Assembly: GCA_045627045.1 (NCBI GenBank) | Contig: JAZQMY010000005.1 | Span: forward strand, 1-64,000 | Length of the DNA stretch: 64,000 nucleotides | Source: SIG351 sp045627045 | GTDB lineage: Bacteria > Bacillota > Clostridia > HGM11327 | Direction: 5' to 3' | Part shown: positions 17,221 to 25,774 of the stretch, piece after piece | Position numbering within the stretch: position 1 is the first letter of the stretch | How the letters are laid out: every line of letters begins with the position of its first letter | Made by a program: the position numbers and the translations under genes | Notes under the pieces: generated by a model | The model's input: only the letters and a program-made list of their open reading frames with translations | Database searches by the model: none | Told to the model about the DNA's origin: nothing

Positions 17221-18036
17221 TTATTTTTTAAGATACGAATGCTCAAGATCGATATCTTCAAAGTCATGAGCGGAATGACGTTTGTCCTCCGGCGGAAGCT
17301 TTCTCCAATCATGATATACATGAGTAAGATACTCTTCGGCGTTCTCGGGGCCGTAAACCTCGGCATCCTCAAATTTGTAGAGCGTAGGCTTTCCGTAGGC
17401 TGATTTCTTGATAATATCACGCTCACAGTATGTGCTGGGGTATACCATAACGTACTCGGAGCTGTCGAAATCAGTTCTTGCGCTGATCGCATCGACTTTT
17501 CTTGCAAGCTTCTTTTCATTCACAAGGAATCCCGGGATAAGTCTCCCTATAACGATGCAGGCATTCTTGAAGAAGCTTCTGTCCTTTCGGAGTGCGCACG
17601 TTCTGACCATAAGGAAGTTATTGCGCAGAGCAAATTTTCTGAAATTTTTAACGCTTTCCTCGTATGTGTTGCCTGTTCCGTCGAGCGGGAAGATGTCAAG
17701 ATATACACCTCTTGTGCAATCCTTTCTTGCGTGCTCGGTGAGAGTTGTGGTTGTATCGTAAAGCTTTGCAAAGCTGTACTTGTAGTCGGGAGCATCGGAG
17801 AGAGGAGACTCAACTATATACTTATCTCTCTGAACCTTGAGATCCTCGATAACTTTCATATAGTCTTTTCTCGGAATGGCAACGTCAACATCATCGTCCC
17901 ACGGGATAAAGCCGTTGTGTCTTGCGGCACCGAGCATTGTTCCTGCAATAATGTAATATTTAATATCGTTTTCCACACAGTAATTGTGGAACCATTTAAG
18001 CATATCAAGCAGTTTTTCCTGTAATGGATTAAGCAT
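17221..18036 (-). CDS. LicD family phosphotransferase/nucleotidyltransferase-like protein
   Basis: A 271-residue protein of the LicD/FKTN family, enzymes that transfer phosphocholine or other phospho-groups to cell-surface glycans. The hallmark nucleotidyltransferase-type signature is GTMLGAARHNGFIPWDDDVD (32-51), with the DDD metal-binding acids. It is cytoplasmic and last in a four-gene glycan operon, 21 bases after the GT2 gene. No CDP-choline genes are seen here, so the group transferred is open. Confidence 0.9.
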   Translation of the reverse strand: MLNPLQEKLLDMLKWFHNYCVENDIKYYIIAGTMLGAARHNGFIPWDDDVDVAIPRKDYMKVIEDLKVQRDKYIVESPLSDAPDYKYSFAKLYDTTTTLTEHARKDCTRGVYLDIFPLDGTGNTYEESVKNFRKFALRNNFLMVRTCALRKDRSFFKNACIVIGRLIPGFLVNEKKLARKVDAISARTDFDSSEYVMVYPSTYCERDIIKKSAYGKPTLYKFEDAEVYGPENAEEYLTHVYHDWRKLPPEDKRHSAHDFEDIDLEHSYLKK

Positions 18037-18057
18037 TCTGTTTTCCTCCGATCAGAA

Positions 18058-19017
18058 TTAGTAAAGTCTTATGCCGAGCATACCTATAAACGAGCCTGCT
18101 CCGTATGTGATGTGGAACAACGGATACATTACAAGCTTATAGAAAAATGATTTTATGCTGAAGTTCTTTGCCGAAAAGTAAATATCAAGCAATGTGTAAG
18201 CAGTCCACTCAGCCGCAAGAAGCCATCCGAACGGTGCAAAGATTGCAGAGGCGACAGGCAGGATTATAAGCGAAAGCAGAAATATGAACGGAATGTAATG
18301 CCTGAGCTTCATTGCGTGCGGATTGACACGAAGCGTGAGGAAAAGTGAATTTCCGTTTTTCAATCCCTGATTGAGCAGTCCGCTTACCGTGCTGCGGCAG
18401 AAATAGCTGAACACGATATCTGCGGCAAGAAATACCTTTCCGCCTGCAGAAATGATACGGCTGTTGAAGTCGTTATCCTCACTTCTCGGAAGCTCCGGAT
18501 TGAATAAGCCTATCTTGTCGAATATTTCACGCCTAAATGCTCCGAACGGAACAGTATCAACATAGCCGCTTTTTGCACCTATTCGGAACTGTGAATTTCC
18601 GACTCCAAATGCAGAGGAGAGAATTTCGGCATTTGCCGAACCGCAGAAACCCTCGCCCTTTGTGATGGCAATGCCGCCGACGTTATCGGCATCTGTGTTT
18701 TCAAGATAGTAGATGCATTTCTCTATATAATCGTTATTATAGAGAGAATGAGCATCGACTCTTACTATGTAGTCGCCCTTTGCCTGGCTTATGCCGAGAT
18801 TGAGAGCGTATGTAACGAGCTTCTTCTCGTTATTGAGAATTCTGACGGGAAGCTTGTCCATGTACGATTCAATTATTGAAACCGTGCTGTCTGTCGAGCC
18901 GCCGTCAATGAGAAGATACTCAAGGTCTTCCTTCGGATAAGTCTGCTCTGAAAGTGAGGAGAGACATCTTCCGATATATTTTTCTTCGTTATAAACAGGA
19001 ATTATTACCGAAACCAT
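18058..19017 (-). CDS. Family 2 glycosyltransferase (ExoA-like)
   Basis: A 319-residue membrane-attached glycosyltransferase. The GT-A domain starts with VSVIIPVYNEEKYI and has the nucleotide-sugar DxD-like RVDAHS; the C-terminus has about two to three hydrophobic segments (near 225-255 and 285-310) that anchor it to the inner membrane face. ExoA-type enzymes extend polyprenyl-linked oligosaccharides. It lies 3 bases downstream of the initiating sugar transferase. Confidence 0.9.
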   Translation of the reverse strand: MVSVIIPVYNEEKYIGRCLSSLSEQTYPKEDLEYLLIDGGSTDSTVSIIESYMDKLPVRILNNEKKLVTYALNLGISQAKGDYIVRVDAHSLYNNDYIEKCIYYLENTDADNVGGIAITKGEGFCGSANAEILSSAFGVGNSQFRIGAKSGYVDTVPFGAFRREIFDKIGLFNPELPRSEDNDFNSRIISAGGKVFLAADIVFSYFCRSTVSGLLNQGLKNGNSLFLTLRVNPHAMKLRHYIPFIFLLSLIILPVASAIFAPFGWLLAAEWTAYTLLDIYFSAKNFSIKSFFYKLVMYPLFHITYGAGSFIGMLGIRLY

Positions 19018-19020
19018 TTA

Positions 19021-19746
19021 TTATTCCTCTTTCAGGTCATCAGGCATCTCAGGCTTGATTATTCCCAGAACAGCAAATGCCGTTCTGAACATTGTTTTGA
19101 TATCTCCGAAGAAGCTGAAATGCTTCAGCTCCCAGAGGTTGATTTTCATTTTCTGAGGCAGAACCACGTTTACGTATGTTTCGTCTGCATTTGATGCATC
19201 CTTCAAAAACTCCTGCTCGTTGCTGAAAAGGATACTTGTCTGCGAAGTGATTCCTGCAGGGAGAAGAAGCGTTGCGTTCATCTCGTCAGTATATGCAGAA
19301 ACATATCTTTCAGCCTCGGGACGTGTACCTACGAATGTCATATTTCCGGTAAGAACGTCAATAAGCTGAGGAAGCTCGTCCAGACGGCAGCTTCTGATCA
19401 GTCTGCCTACCCGTGTGACGCGGGGATCGTGGTCTGATGTGACGTGAGCGCCTATCTTATCCGCATTGACGACCATCGTTCTGAATTTGTGGATGCGGAA
19501 TGCCTTGCCATATGAAGTTATTCGCTTCTGACGGTAAAAGACAGGTCCCTTTGAATCTATTGCTATTGCGATTGTCAGAATGAGAAAGGTAGGAGAGAGC
19601 ACGAGCAGCAGAACCGATGAAGCAAAAATATCAAAGGCACGCTTCAGAACGAGGCTTGCCTTTTTCTTTTCGAGTATTTGATAATAAGGTCTTACTGCAT
19701 CTGTCTGCATGAATTCAGGCAGATCGTCCCATTTTCTCAATAACAT
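19021..19746 (-). CDS. Polyprenyl-phosphate sugar-1-phosphate transferase (PglC type)
   Basis: A 241-residue bacterial sugar transferase (Pfam-type Bac_transf), the enzyme that places the first sugar phosphate on undecaprenyl phosphate. One hydrophobic segment (about 38-63, the re-entrant helix of this class) precedes the catalytic domain, with KFRTM (87-91), the Asp123-Glu124 pair in RLDELPQL, and GTRPE. It is a monotopic inner-membrane enzyme. The start overlaps the aminotransferase stop by 10 bases. Confidence 0.93.
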   Translation of the reverse strand: MLLRKWDDLPEFMQTDAVRPYYQILEKKKASLVLKRAFDIFASSVLLLVLSPTFLILTIAIAIDSKGPVFYRQKRITSYGKAFRIHKFRTMVVNADKIGAHVTSDHDPRVTRVGRLIRSCRLDELPQLIDVLTGNMTFVGTRPEAERYVSAYTDEMNATLLLPAGITSQTSILFSNEQEFLKDASNADETYVNVVLPQKMKINLWELKHFSFFGDIKTMFRTAFAVLGIIKPEMPDDLKEE

Positions 19747-20948
19747 TTTATTATCTCCGTAAATGATTCAACAATATAATCAGCTTCTTCATCAGTAATA
19801 TGCGTATGAAGAGGAAGTGTTACTTCGCACTTGAACTGATTGTATGCGTTCGGATAATCTGCTATGTCAAAGCCGAGTGACTTGTACGCCGTGTGCATAG
19901 GAAGCGGCTTGTAATGAACGTTGCAGGCAATACCTGCTTCAGCCATTTTTGTGATTATTTCGTTTCTCTGCTCTGATTCGATTCCTGGAATTCTTGCTAT
20001 ATAAAGATGATATGAAGATCTGTTTCCTGCAACCTCATGAGGAAGAACGTTTATTCCGAGCGGCTTGAGAGCAGAATCGTATTTTGCAACGATTTCCTTT
20101 CTTCTTGCTAGCATATCCTCATATCTGTGAAGCTGAACTATGCCTATTGAAGCAAGAATATCTGTCATATTGCACTTGAACCATGGTCCGATGATGTCAT
20201 ATTCCCATGCGCCGAGCTTGGACTTTGCGAGTGCATCCTTTGACTGACCGTGCAGGGAAAGAAGCTGAAGTCTGTGATAGATATCTTCTGTATCAATGCC
20301 GTCAAAATTTCTCCATGTGAGCGCACCGCCCTCAGCTGTTGTGAGGTTCTTTACTGCGTGGAAGGAGAACGCCGTGAAGTCTGAAATGTTTCCGAGCTTT
20401 TTGCCGTGATATTCTCCGCCGAGTGCGTGAGAAGCGTCCTCAAGCACGATGATTCTGCCGATTGCCTCCTGAAGAGGATTTGCAGGTCTGAAAAGATGCT
20501 TTTTTCTTTCAACTATATCGAAAATTCTGTCATAATCGCACGGAACGCCGCCGATATCGACAGGAACAATTACCTTTGTCTTTTCTGTGATAGCTGCCTC
20601 GAGCTTGTCGTAGTCCATCTCAAGGTTATCCTTCTGGACGTCAACAAGGACAAGCTTTGCACCTACGTGGCAGGCTACCGATGCCGAAGCTGAATAGGTG
20701 TATGCGCTTGTAATAAATTCGTCACCTTCACCTATTCCGAGCAGACGAAGAGCCATTTCGGCACAGGCTGTCTGTGAATTGAGACATACGGCTCTGGGCG
20801 CGTCACAATAAGCAGCTATTTCTTTTTCAAACTGCTTTGTCTTCGGTCCTGTTGTTATCCAACCTGATCTGATTACTTCCGCTGCCGCATTTACCTCTGC
20901 TTCCGTCATATCCGGAGGTGAGAAGGGGATGTTGAATTTCTGTTTCAT
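19737..20948 (-). CDS. DegT/DnrJ/EryC1/StrS family sugar aminotransferase
   Basis: A 403-residue PLP enzyme that aminates nucleotide-linked keto-sugars. The PLP lysine is Lys200 in SFHAVKNLTTAEGG; NSQTAC and DASHALG are the other cofactor motifs. ATG at 20946-20948 was chosen; a GTG four codons earlier is an alternative and neither has a strong ribosome site. It is first in the operon aminotransferase-transferase-GT2-LicD. The dehydratase that makes its substrate is not in the window. The set resembles part of a bacillosamine-like (Pgl) pathway. Confidence 0.92.
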   Translation of the reverse strand: MKQKFNIPFSPPDMTEAEVNAAAEVIRSGWITTGPKTKQFEKEIAAYCDAPRAVCLNSQTACAEMALRLLGIGEGDEFITSAYTYSASASVACHVGAKLVLVDVQKDNLEMDYDKLEAAITEKTKVIVPVDIGGVPCDYDRIFDIVERKKHLFRPANPLQEAIGRIIVLEDASHALGGEYHGKKLGNISDFTAFSFHAVKNLTTAEGGALTWRNFDGIDTEDIYHRLQLLSLHGQSKDALAKSKLGAWEYDIIGPWFKCNMTDILASIGIVQLHRYEDMLARRKEIVAKYDSALKPLGINVLPHEVAGNRSSYHLYIARIPGIESEQRNEIITKMAEAGIACNVHYKPLPMHTAYKSLGFDIADYPNAYNQFKCEVTLPLHTHITDEEADYIVESFTEIIKCY

Positions 20949-21017
20949 TATAATTACCACTATCTATATAAAGTCTGATATCTGAATTTAAAGTTGTGTA
21001 TATTAAGATACAGTATA

Positions 21018-21046
21018 ATTATATCATTTTATCTGCCGTTTGTCAA
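21018..21046 (-). promoter_or_regulatory. Promoter of the glycan operon
   Basis: Minus strand TTGACA (21041-21046), 17 bases, TATAAT (21018-21023), a full consensus match. Confidence 0.9.
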
Positions 21047-21113
21047 TAAAAAACGGGGGAAAGTTACAAAAAAATATCAGCTTTGAGGAAATGAAAGCAA
21101 AAACAAAAAAGTA

Positions 21114-21142
21114 TTGCAAATACTTGATTTTTGTTATATAAT
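21114..21142 (+). promoter_or_regulatory. Promoter of the nat operon
   Basis: TTGCAA (21114-21119), 17 bases, TATAAT (21137-21142). Confidence 0.75.
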
Positions 21143-21218
21143 ATTACTGCATTATGCTCGCAGAAAGGCGGGCTGAATGTTGTTTCGGCAAATAAATTGC
21201 ATAAAAAGGAGCAAAAGC

Positions 21219-21995
21219 ATGACTGAAAAAATGGTTCTTGCTTATCTTTCAAGAATAGGTCTTGACAGAAGCGTGCTTGATGAAAAAAGAGATAAAAAGC
21301 TCATTGATAAGCTTCAGTATGCACATGTCACAAGTGTTCCGTATGAGAACATAGACATCGTGAAGGAAATACCTCTCAGACTTGATACGGATGCTCTTTT
21401 TGAGAAAATAGTGGAAAGAAGAAGAGGCGGATTCTGTTTTGAACTCAATGCGCTTTATAATGATCTGCTGAAAAGCATAGGCTTTGAGACGGTCAGCTGC
21501 TTTGCAAGGTATTTGAGGGGCATTTGCGGCATCCCGATGAGAAGACACAGGGTTACGATCGCAGGTTCTTCCGATACTTCGGATAGAATTTTTACTGACG
21601 TCGGAATCGGTGAAAGAGCACCGAGATATTCTCTCCTTCTTGAAGAGGATATCATTCAGGAGCAGTTCTCGGAAACGTATCGGTTCAGGAAAGAAGATTT
21701 CTGGGGCTGGGCACTCTGGGAGAAGCATAACGGCGAATGGGGCAGATTTATGTCCTTCACGGAAGAGCCACAGGTGGAGGAAGACTATGCTGCGACGTCT
21801 TTCTACTGCGAGAAATCTCCGGAATCCGTATTCAGAGGCGAAATGAAGCTTGCAATAAAGACGGAAAACGGCAGAATGACCGTGGCAGGAGATCTCTTCA
21901 GAATATTTGACGGCGACAGCGTGCTTGAAACGAAAATCGTAAATGAAAAGGAAAGAGAAGAGATCCTTTCAAAGTATTTCGGAATAAGATTATAA
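21219..21995 (+). CDS. Arylamine N-acetyltransferase
   Basis: A 258-residue acetyl-CoA-dependent acetyltransferase of the NAT family, which acetylates arylamines and hydrazines. The Cys-His-Asp triad is visible: Cys73 in RRGGFCFELN, His110 in RRHRVTI, Asp127 in FTDVGIG. ATG at 21219 follows AAAGGAG; an in-frame start at 21177 lies before that site. It is followed after 21 bases by the RNA methyltransferase gene. Confidence 0.92.
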   Translation: MTEKMVLAYLSRIGLDRSVLDEKRDKKLIDKLQYAHVTSVPYENIDIVKEIPLRLDTDALFEKIVERRRGGFCFELNALYNDLLKSIGFETVSCFARYLRGICGIPMRRHRVTIAGSSDTSDRIFTDVGIGERAPRYSLLLEEDIIQEQFSETYRFRKEDFWGWALWEKHNGEWGRFMSFTEEPQVEEDYAATSFYCEKSPESVFRGEMKLAIKTENGRMTVAGDLFRIFDGDSVLETKIVNEKEREEILSKYFGIRL

Positions 21996-22016
21996 TTTAT
22001 AAATAAAGGATAAAAT

Positions 22017-23159
22017 ATGAAGATAGTAATTACGACCGCATTCGGACTTGAGGCGGTGGTGGCAAAAGAGCTTGAAAAGCTCGGTTATGAAAAAGCACAG
22101 ACGGAAAACGGAAGAATAATACTCGAAGGCACATTTGAAGATATCTACCGTCTGAATATGAATGTCTCTGCAGGAGAGAGAGTAATGATTCTCGTAAGAA
22201 CATTCAAGGCAACTACCTTTGATCAGCTTTTTGACAATACGAAGGTATGTGTATGGGATAAGTATATTCCTGCTGACGGTGCTGTAACGGTCGATGCAAA
22301 GTCTGTCAATTCAGCTTTGTTCTCACTTTCAGACTGCCAGAGAATAGTCAAGAAGGCAATCGTTGAAAGACTCAAAATCGGTCATTCAGTGAAGGTAATT
22401 CCGGAGACAGGCGCTCTTTATCCTGTAACTGTTTCAATCAGGGACGATATTGCAGAGCTTCTTATTGATACGTCAGGCGACGGACTCCACAAGAGAGGCT
22501 GGAGAAGCAAGGCAGGAGATGCTCCTCTCAAGGAGACACTTGCAAATGCGATGGCGGCACTTTCATTCTGGAGACCTGAAAGACCTCTCGTTGATCCTAT
22601 GTGCGGCTCCGGTACGATCCTTATCGAATCTGCATTGAGAGAGATGCGTGTTGCTCCCGGCTCAAACAGAGGCTTTGTCTGCGACAGATGGGGTCAGATA
22701 ACAAGCGATATCGTTGAGAAGGTCAGAGCAGAAGCAAAGGCGAAGGAAAGACGTGAAGAGATTCTTGCCAAGCTTGATATATGCGGATATGATATAGACA
22801 GGAGAGTTCTTGATACGGCGAGAAGCAATGCGAAGCTTGCAGGACTCGGCGAAACGATACATTTCCAGCAGAGAGACTTTGAAGAATTCTCATCAAAGAA
22901 ACAGTACGGATGCATCATCACGAATCCTCCTTACGGCGAAAGAATCGGTGACAAGGCGGCAATAAACAAGATTTATGCGGCATTCAGAAGAACGATGAAG
23001 GAGCTTGACACATGGTCATTCTACGTTCTTACCGCTGATGAAAACTTTGAAAACGAGGTCGGCAGAAAGGCTGATAAGAAGAGAAAGCTTTACAATGGCA
23101 GAATCAAGGTAGATTACTACCAGTTCTACGGCCCGCGTCCACCGAAGAGAGAAGAATAA
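22017..23159 (+). CDS. THUMP-domain RNA (guanine-N2) methyltransferase (RlmL/YpsC family)
   Basis: A 380-residue S-adenosylmethionine-dependent methyltransferase. An N-terminal THUMP RNA-binding domain (about 1-155) precedes the class I methyltransferase domain, with PMCGSGTILIE (about 195-205) and the N6/N2-type catalytic motif TNPPYGER. Family members modify 23S rRNA guanines. Length agrees with the Firmicute YpsC type. It is second in an operon with nat. Confidence 0.92.
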   Translation: MKIVITTAFGLEAVVAKELEKLGYEKAQTENGRIILEGTFEDIYRLNMNVSAGERVMILVRTFKATTFDQLFDNTKVCVWDKYIPADGAVTVDAKSVNSALFSLSDCQRIVKKAIVERLKIGHSVKVIPETGALYPVTVSIRDDIAELLIDTSGDGLHKRGWRSKAGDAPLKETLANAMAALSFWRPERPLVDPMCGSGTILIESALREMRVAPGSNRGFVCDRWGQITSDIVEKVRAEAKAKERREEILAKLDICGYDIDRRVLDTARSNAKLAGLGETIHFQQRDFEEFSSKKQYGCIITNPPYGERIGDKAAINKIYAAFRRTMKELDTWSFYVLTADENFENEVGRKADKKRKLYNGRIKVDYYQFYGPRPPKREE

Positions 23160-23171
23160 TAACGAAAAAGC

Positions 23172-23215
23172 AAACCGCTTACCAAAGCCACGAAGGCATG
23201 ATAAGCGGTTTTTGA
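23172..23215 (+). terminator. Terminator of the nat operon
   Basis: AAACCGCTTA/TAAGCGGTTT, 10 bp with a 20-base loop, then TTTG. A bidirectional role for the convergent hydrolase gene is possible. Confidence 0.8.
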
Positions 23216-23243
23216 TTTTGGAAAATAAACTGATCCCGAAGCA

Positions 23244-23924
23244 TCAGGCTGATAAATCAGAAACAAACCTGAAAATTGTATCTCCGATGAGCTTGTGGCC
23301 TTCAGATGTAGGATGAAGACCGTCATCGCAGATGAGCTCCTTGTAATTCCTTGCCATAAGAAATGAATAACGTATATTGAAAAGCCTGCATCCTGTGCGG
23401 CTTGCTATATCTTCAACGATGTGGTTATAGTATTCCTGATAGCGATAAAGAGTTGATGTGTCTCCGAGAAATGTCATGAGGTTTTCACGGCTGTTGCATC
23501 TTGAAATCCAGTCCATGTATTTTTCATGATCGATGGGAGTGAGGTTAGAAATTACTATATTTGCACCTGTGCCGCGGACTGTATCGATTATTTTTTTATA
23601 AGCATCGGCAAAATCATTTTTCAGAGTGTGAGGCTCGTGCTTTTCGAGCGGCTCCTTTGCGACCTCGTTCCAGTTGAAGTCAATGTCATTGCCTCCGAAT
23701 TCAAGCAGAACGAGAGTTTCGGGAGTGATCTCTCCGAGTCTTCTTTCTACTATTTGACTGATTTTGTCTGATGTGGCACCCATTTTGCTGTAATTCTCAG
23801 TAGTGATACCGAGTGAAAGAAGCTTTTCGGAATAGTTGTCATTGCAGATGATATAGCGATGTCTGAGAGAATCGTATGTTACCCCCTTGAAAATTGAATC
23901 TCCGAAAATCATCAGTTTGTTCAT
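23244..23924 (-). CDS. SGNH/GDSL-family hydrolase
   Basis: A 226-residue esterase-type protein. All four blocks are visible: FGDSIFKG (Ser10), a Gly in block II, GGND (block III) and DGLHPTSEGH (block V Asp and His). No signal peptide, so it is cytoplasmic, and it could deacetylate sugars or cleave small esters. It has a GGAG-type site and is transcribed alone, convergent with the RNA methyltransferase. Confidence 0.88.
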   Translation of the reverse strand: MNKLMIFGDSIFKGVTYDSLRHRYIICNDNYSEKLLSLGITTENYSKMGATSDKISQIVERRLGEITPETLVLLEFGGNDIDFNWNEVAKEPLEKHEPHTLKNDFADAYKKIIDTVRGTGANIVISNLTPIDHEKYMDWISRCNSRENLMTFLGDTSTLYRYQEYYNHIVEDIASRTGCRLFNIRYSFLMARNYKELICDDGLHPTSEGHKLIGDTIFRFVSDLSA

Positions 23925-24071
23925 AATAGTACCTCCGTGCCAACTTGATTGTGAGAAAATTATATCTCATTTTCAGAGAAAAGTCACCCTAATACAACGC
24001 AAAACCATTATAACGAGCGAAGAATTGCATCTCCACCGGCAGTGGAGAAAGATTCTACTGCAAAGAGAGTC

Positions 24072-24100
24072 TTGATTTTTCCGAGAAAATGGTGTATAAT
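24072..24100 (+). promoter_or_regulatory. Promoter of the Xre regulator
   Basis: TTGATT (24072-24077), 17 bases, TATAAT (24095-24100). Confidence 0.75.
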
Positions 24101-24160
24101 ATAAGCTAAAAGCAGAAGGCTTAAAATTTGACAGAAGATTTTATACCGGAGGTTTGTGAA

Positions 24161-24778
24161 ATGAATGATATAAAACAAATAATAGGAAAAAATCTCATTG
24201 AGCTGAGAAAACAGAACTCAATGACTCAGGCAGAGCTTGCCGAAAAGATAAATTACTCGGATAAGGCTGTTTCCAAGTGGGAAAACGGCGATGCGGTTCC
24301 GGATATAGGAGTAATAAAAAGCCTTGCGGAGCTTCTCGGAGTAAGTGTGGATTACCTCCTTGAGGAGACACACGAGCAGAAAAAGGAAGTCAAGGCTGAA
24401 TCAAAGACAGTAAGAAACAACAAGAAAATAATAACCATGTTGTCTGTTACTACGGTGTGGTTCATTGCGACGTTTACATTTATGCTGATGCAGATCATTG
24501 CACCGCAGGAGACAAAAGTGTGGCTTGCGTTCGTTTATGCGGTCCCGGTTTCGCTTATCGTGCTTCTTGTATTCAATTCAATCTGGGGAAACAGAAACTC
24601 GACTTTCATAATAATTACAGCACTTGTATGGTCGGTTCTCGCATCGGTATATTGTACGTTCCTTTCTTATAATCTCTGGATAGTGTTCATAGTGGGAATT
24701 CCGATGCAGGTAATAATAGTTCTTTGGTCAGGAATAAGAAAAACAAAAGCAAAAGAAAAAAATGATTTGCCGCAATAA
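24161..24778 (+). CDS. Xre-family regulator with C-terminal membrane helices
   Basis: A 205-residue protein. Residues about 8-62 form a Cro/C1-type helix-turn-helix (MTQAELAEKINYSDKAVSKW). A charged linker is followed by four hydrophobic segments (about 95-195), so it is a membrane-anchored DNA-binding protein, a type common in Clostridia. ATG at 24161 follows CGGAGG by 8 bases; the frame also opens upstream at 24128 without a site. It lies 19 bases before the GH29-like gene and may regulate it. Confidence 0.88.
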   Translation: MNDIKQIIGKNLIELRKQNSMTQAELAEKINYSDKAVSKWENGDAVPDIGVIKSLAELLGVSVDYLLEETHEQKKEVKAESKTVRNNKKIITMLSVTTVWFIATFTFMLMQIIAPQETKVWLAFVYAVPVSLIVLLVFNSIWGNRNSTFIIITALVWSVLASVYCTFLSYNLWIVFIVGIPMQVIIVLWSGIRKTKAKEKNDLPQ

Positions 24779-24797
24779 CGGCAGAAGGAGAAAATAT

Positions 24798-25691
24798 ATG
24801 CAGCTTTACGGAAGACAGGAAAAGACGGATTGGATGTCAGAAGGAAAATACGGTGTTTTCTTTCATTATCTCTATACTCCGGAAGAAATGAAAAACTTTG
24901 ATGCAAAGAAGCTTGCTTCTGATATAAACGATATGGGTGCGGCATGGGCTGTCATTACACTCGGACAGAACAGCGGCTATTACTGTGCACCGAACGATAC
25001 ATACGAAAGACTTACGGAAAATGAGAAAGGCTCAAAGTGCTCACCGCTTGATTTGCCTATGCAGCTTTATAATGAGCTTCTCCCTTACGGAATAAAGCTT
25101 ATGCTTTATCTTCCGAGCCACGCTCCGTCAAGAGACAACGAGTCCTCAATCAAGCTCGGAGTTGATCAGAAGCATGACGGGGATTGGGTCATGAACGATA
25201 CGGTTGTCAAAAACTGGTGCGAGATCATCAGGGACTGGTCATGCCATTACGGCAGCAAGGTTTCGGGATGGTGGTTTGACGGATTCTATCCGTGGATAAG
25301 CCTTGACGAGCATTACGGAAAATATTATAAGGAAGCCCTCCTTGCAGGAAATCCCGATACGATAGTGGCGCTCAATCAGGGTGTTGAAGAGAAAATTTTC
25401 CCTGCAAATATCTATTGCGACTACACGGCAGGAGAAAAGGAAGAGCTTGAGGTGCTTCCTGAATCGAGATTCGTTGACGGAAGCCAGTGGCACGTTCTTT
25501 CATATCTCGGAGATACATGGACGTATGCGAACGCAAGATATGATGCGGATTACATTGCCGATTACATTGAAAAGGTAAGCGCAAAGGGCGGCGCAGTTAC
25601 GATCGATCTCCATATTGAAAATGACGGAGGTCTTTCGGAAGTTCAGCTTGAGACAATGAAGCAGGTAAAGGCAAAAATAAGAAAAAAATAA
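24798..25691 (+). CDS. GH29-like (alpha-L-fucosidase-type) TIM-barrel protein
   Basis: A 297-residue protein resembling the catalytic barrel of alpha-L-fucosidases: WMSEGKYGVFFHY at the start and GWWFDG with Asp161 at the place of the GH29 nucleophile. It is shorter than secreted fucosidases (about 450 residues), has no signal peptide and lacks the usual C-terminal beta domain, so it probably acts in the cytoplasm on imported oligosaccharides or is a divergent member with another activity. ATG at 24798 has AAGGAG. Co-transcribed with the Xre gene. Confidence 0.7.
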   Translation: MQLYGRQEKTDWMSEGKYGVFFHYLYTPEEMKNFDAKKLASDINDMGAAWAVITLGQNSGYYCAPNDTYERLTENEKGSKCSPLDLPMQLYNELLPYGIKLMLYLPSHAPSRDNESSIKLGVDQKHDGDWVMNDTVVKNWCEIIRDWSCHYGSKVSGWWFDGFYPWISLDEHYGKYYKEALLAGNPDTIVALNQGVEEKIFPANIYCDYTAGEKEELEVLPESRFVDGSQWHVLSYLGDTWTYANARYDADYIADYIEKVSAKGGAVTIDLHIENDGGLSEVQLETMKQVKAKIRKK

Positions 25692-25747
25692 ATAAACAAT
25701 AAATCAAAAAAGAAAAATCGATCAAAATAACCTCTCCGGAGGTATTT

Positions 25748-25774
25748 ATGAGGAGAAAAACTTGGAAAACATAA
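25748..25774 (+). other. Possible short upstream ORF overlapping the ecfA1 start
   Basis: ATG AGG AGA AAA ACT TGG AAA ACA TAA (eight codons), preceded by GGAGG at 25738-25742. That GGAGG sits in a small hairpin ACCTC-TCCG-GAGGT (25731-25744). The ORF runs across the TTG start of ecfA1 in another frame, so it may only be chance. Confidence 0.35.
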
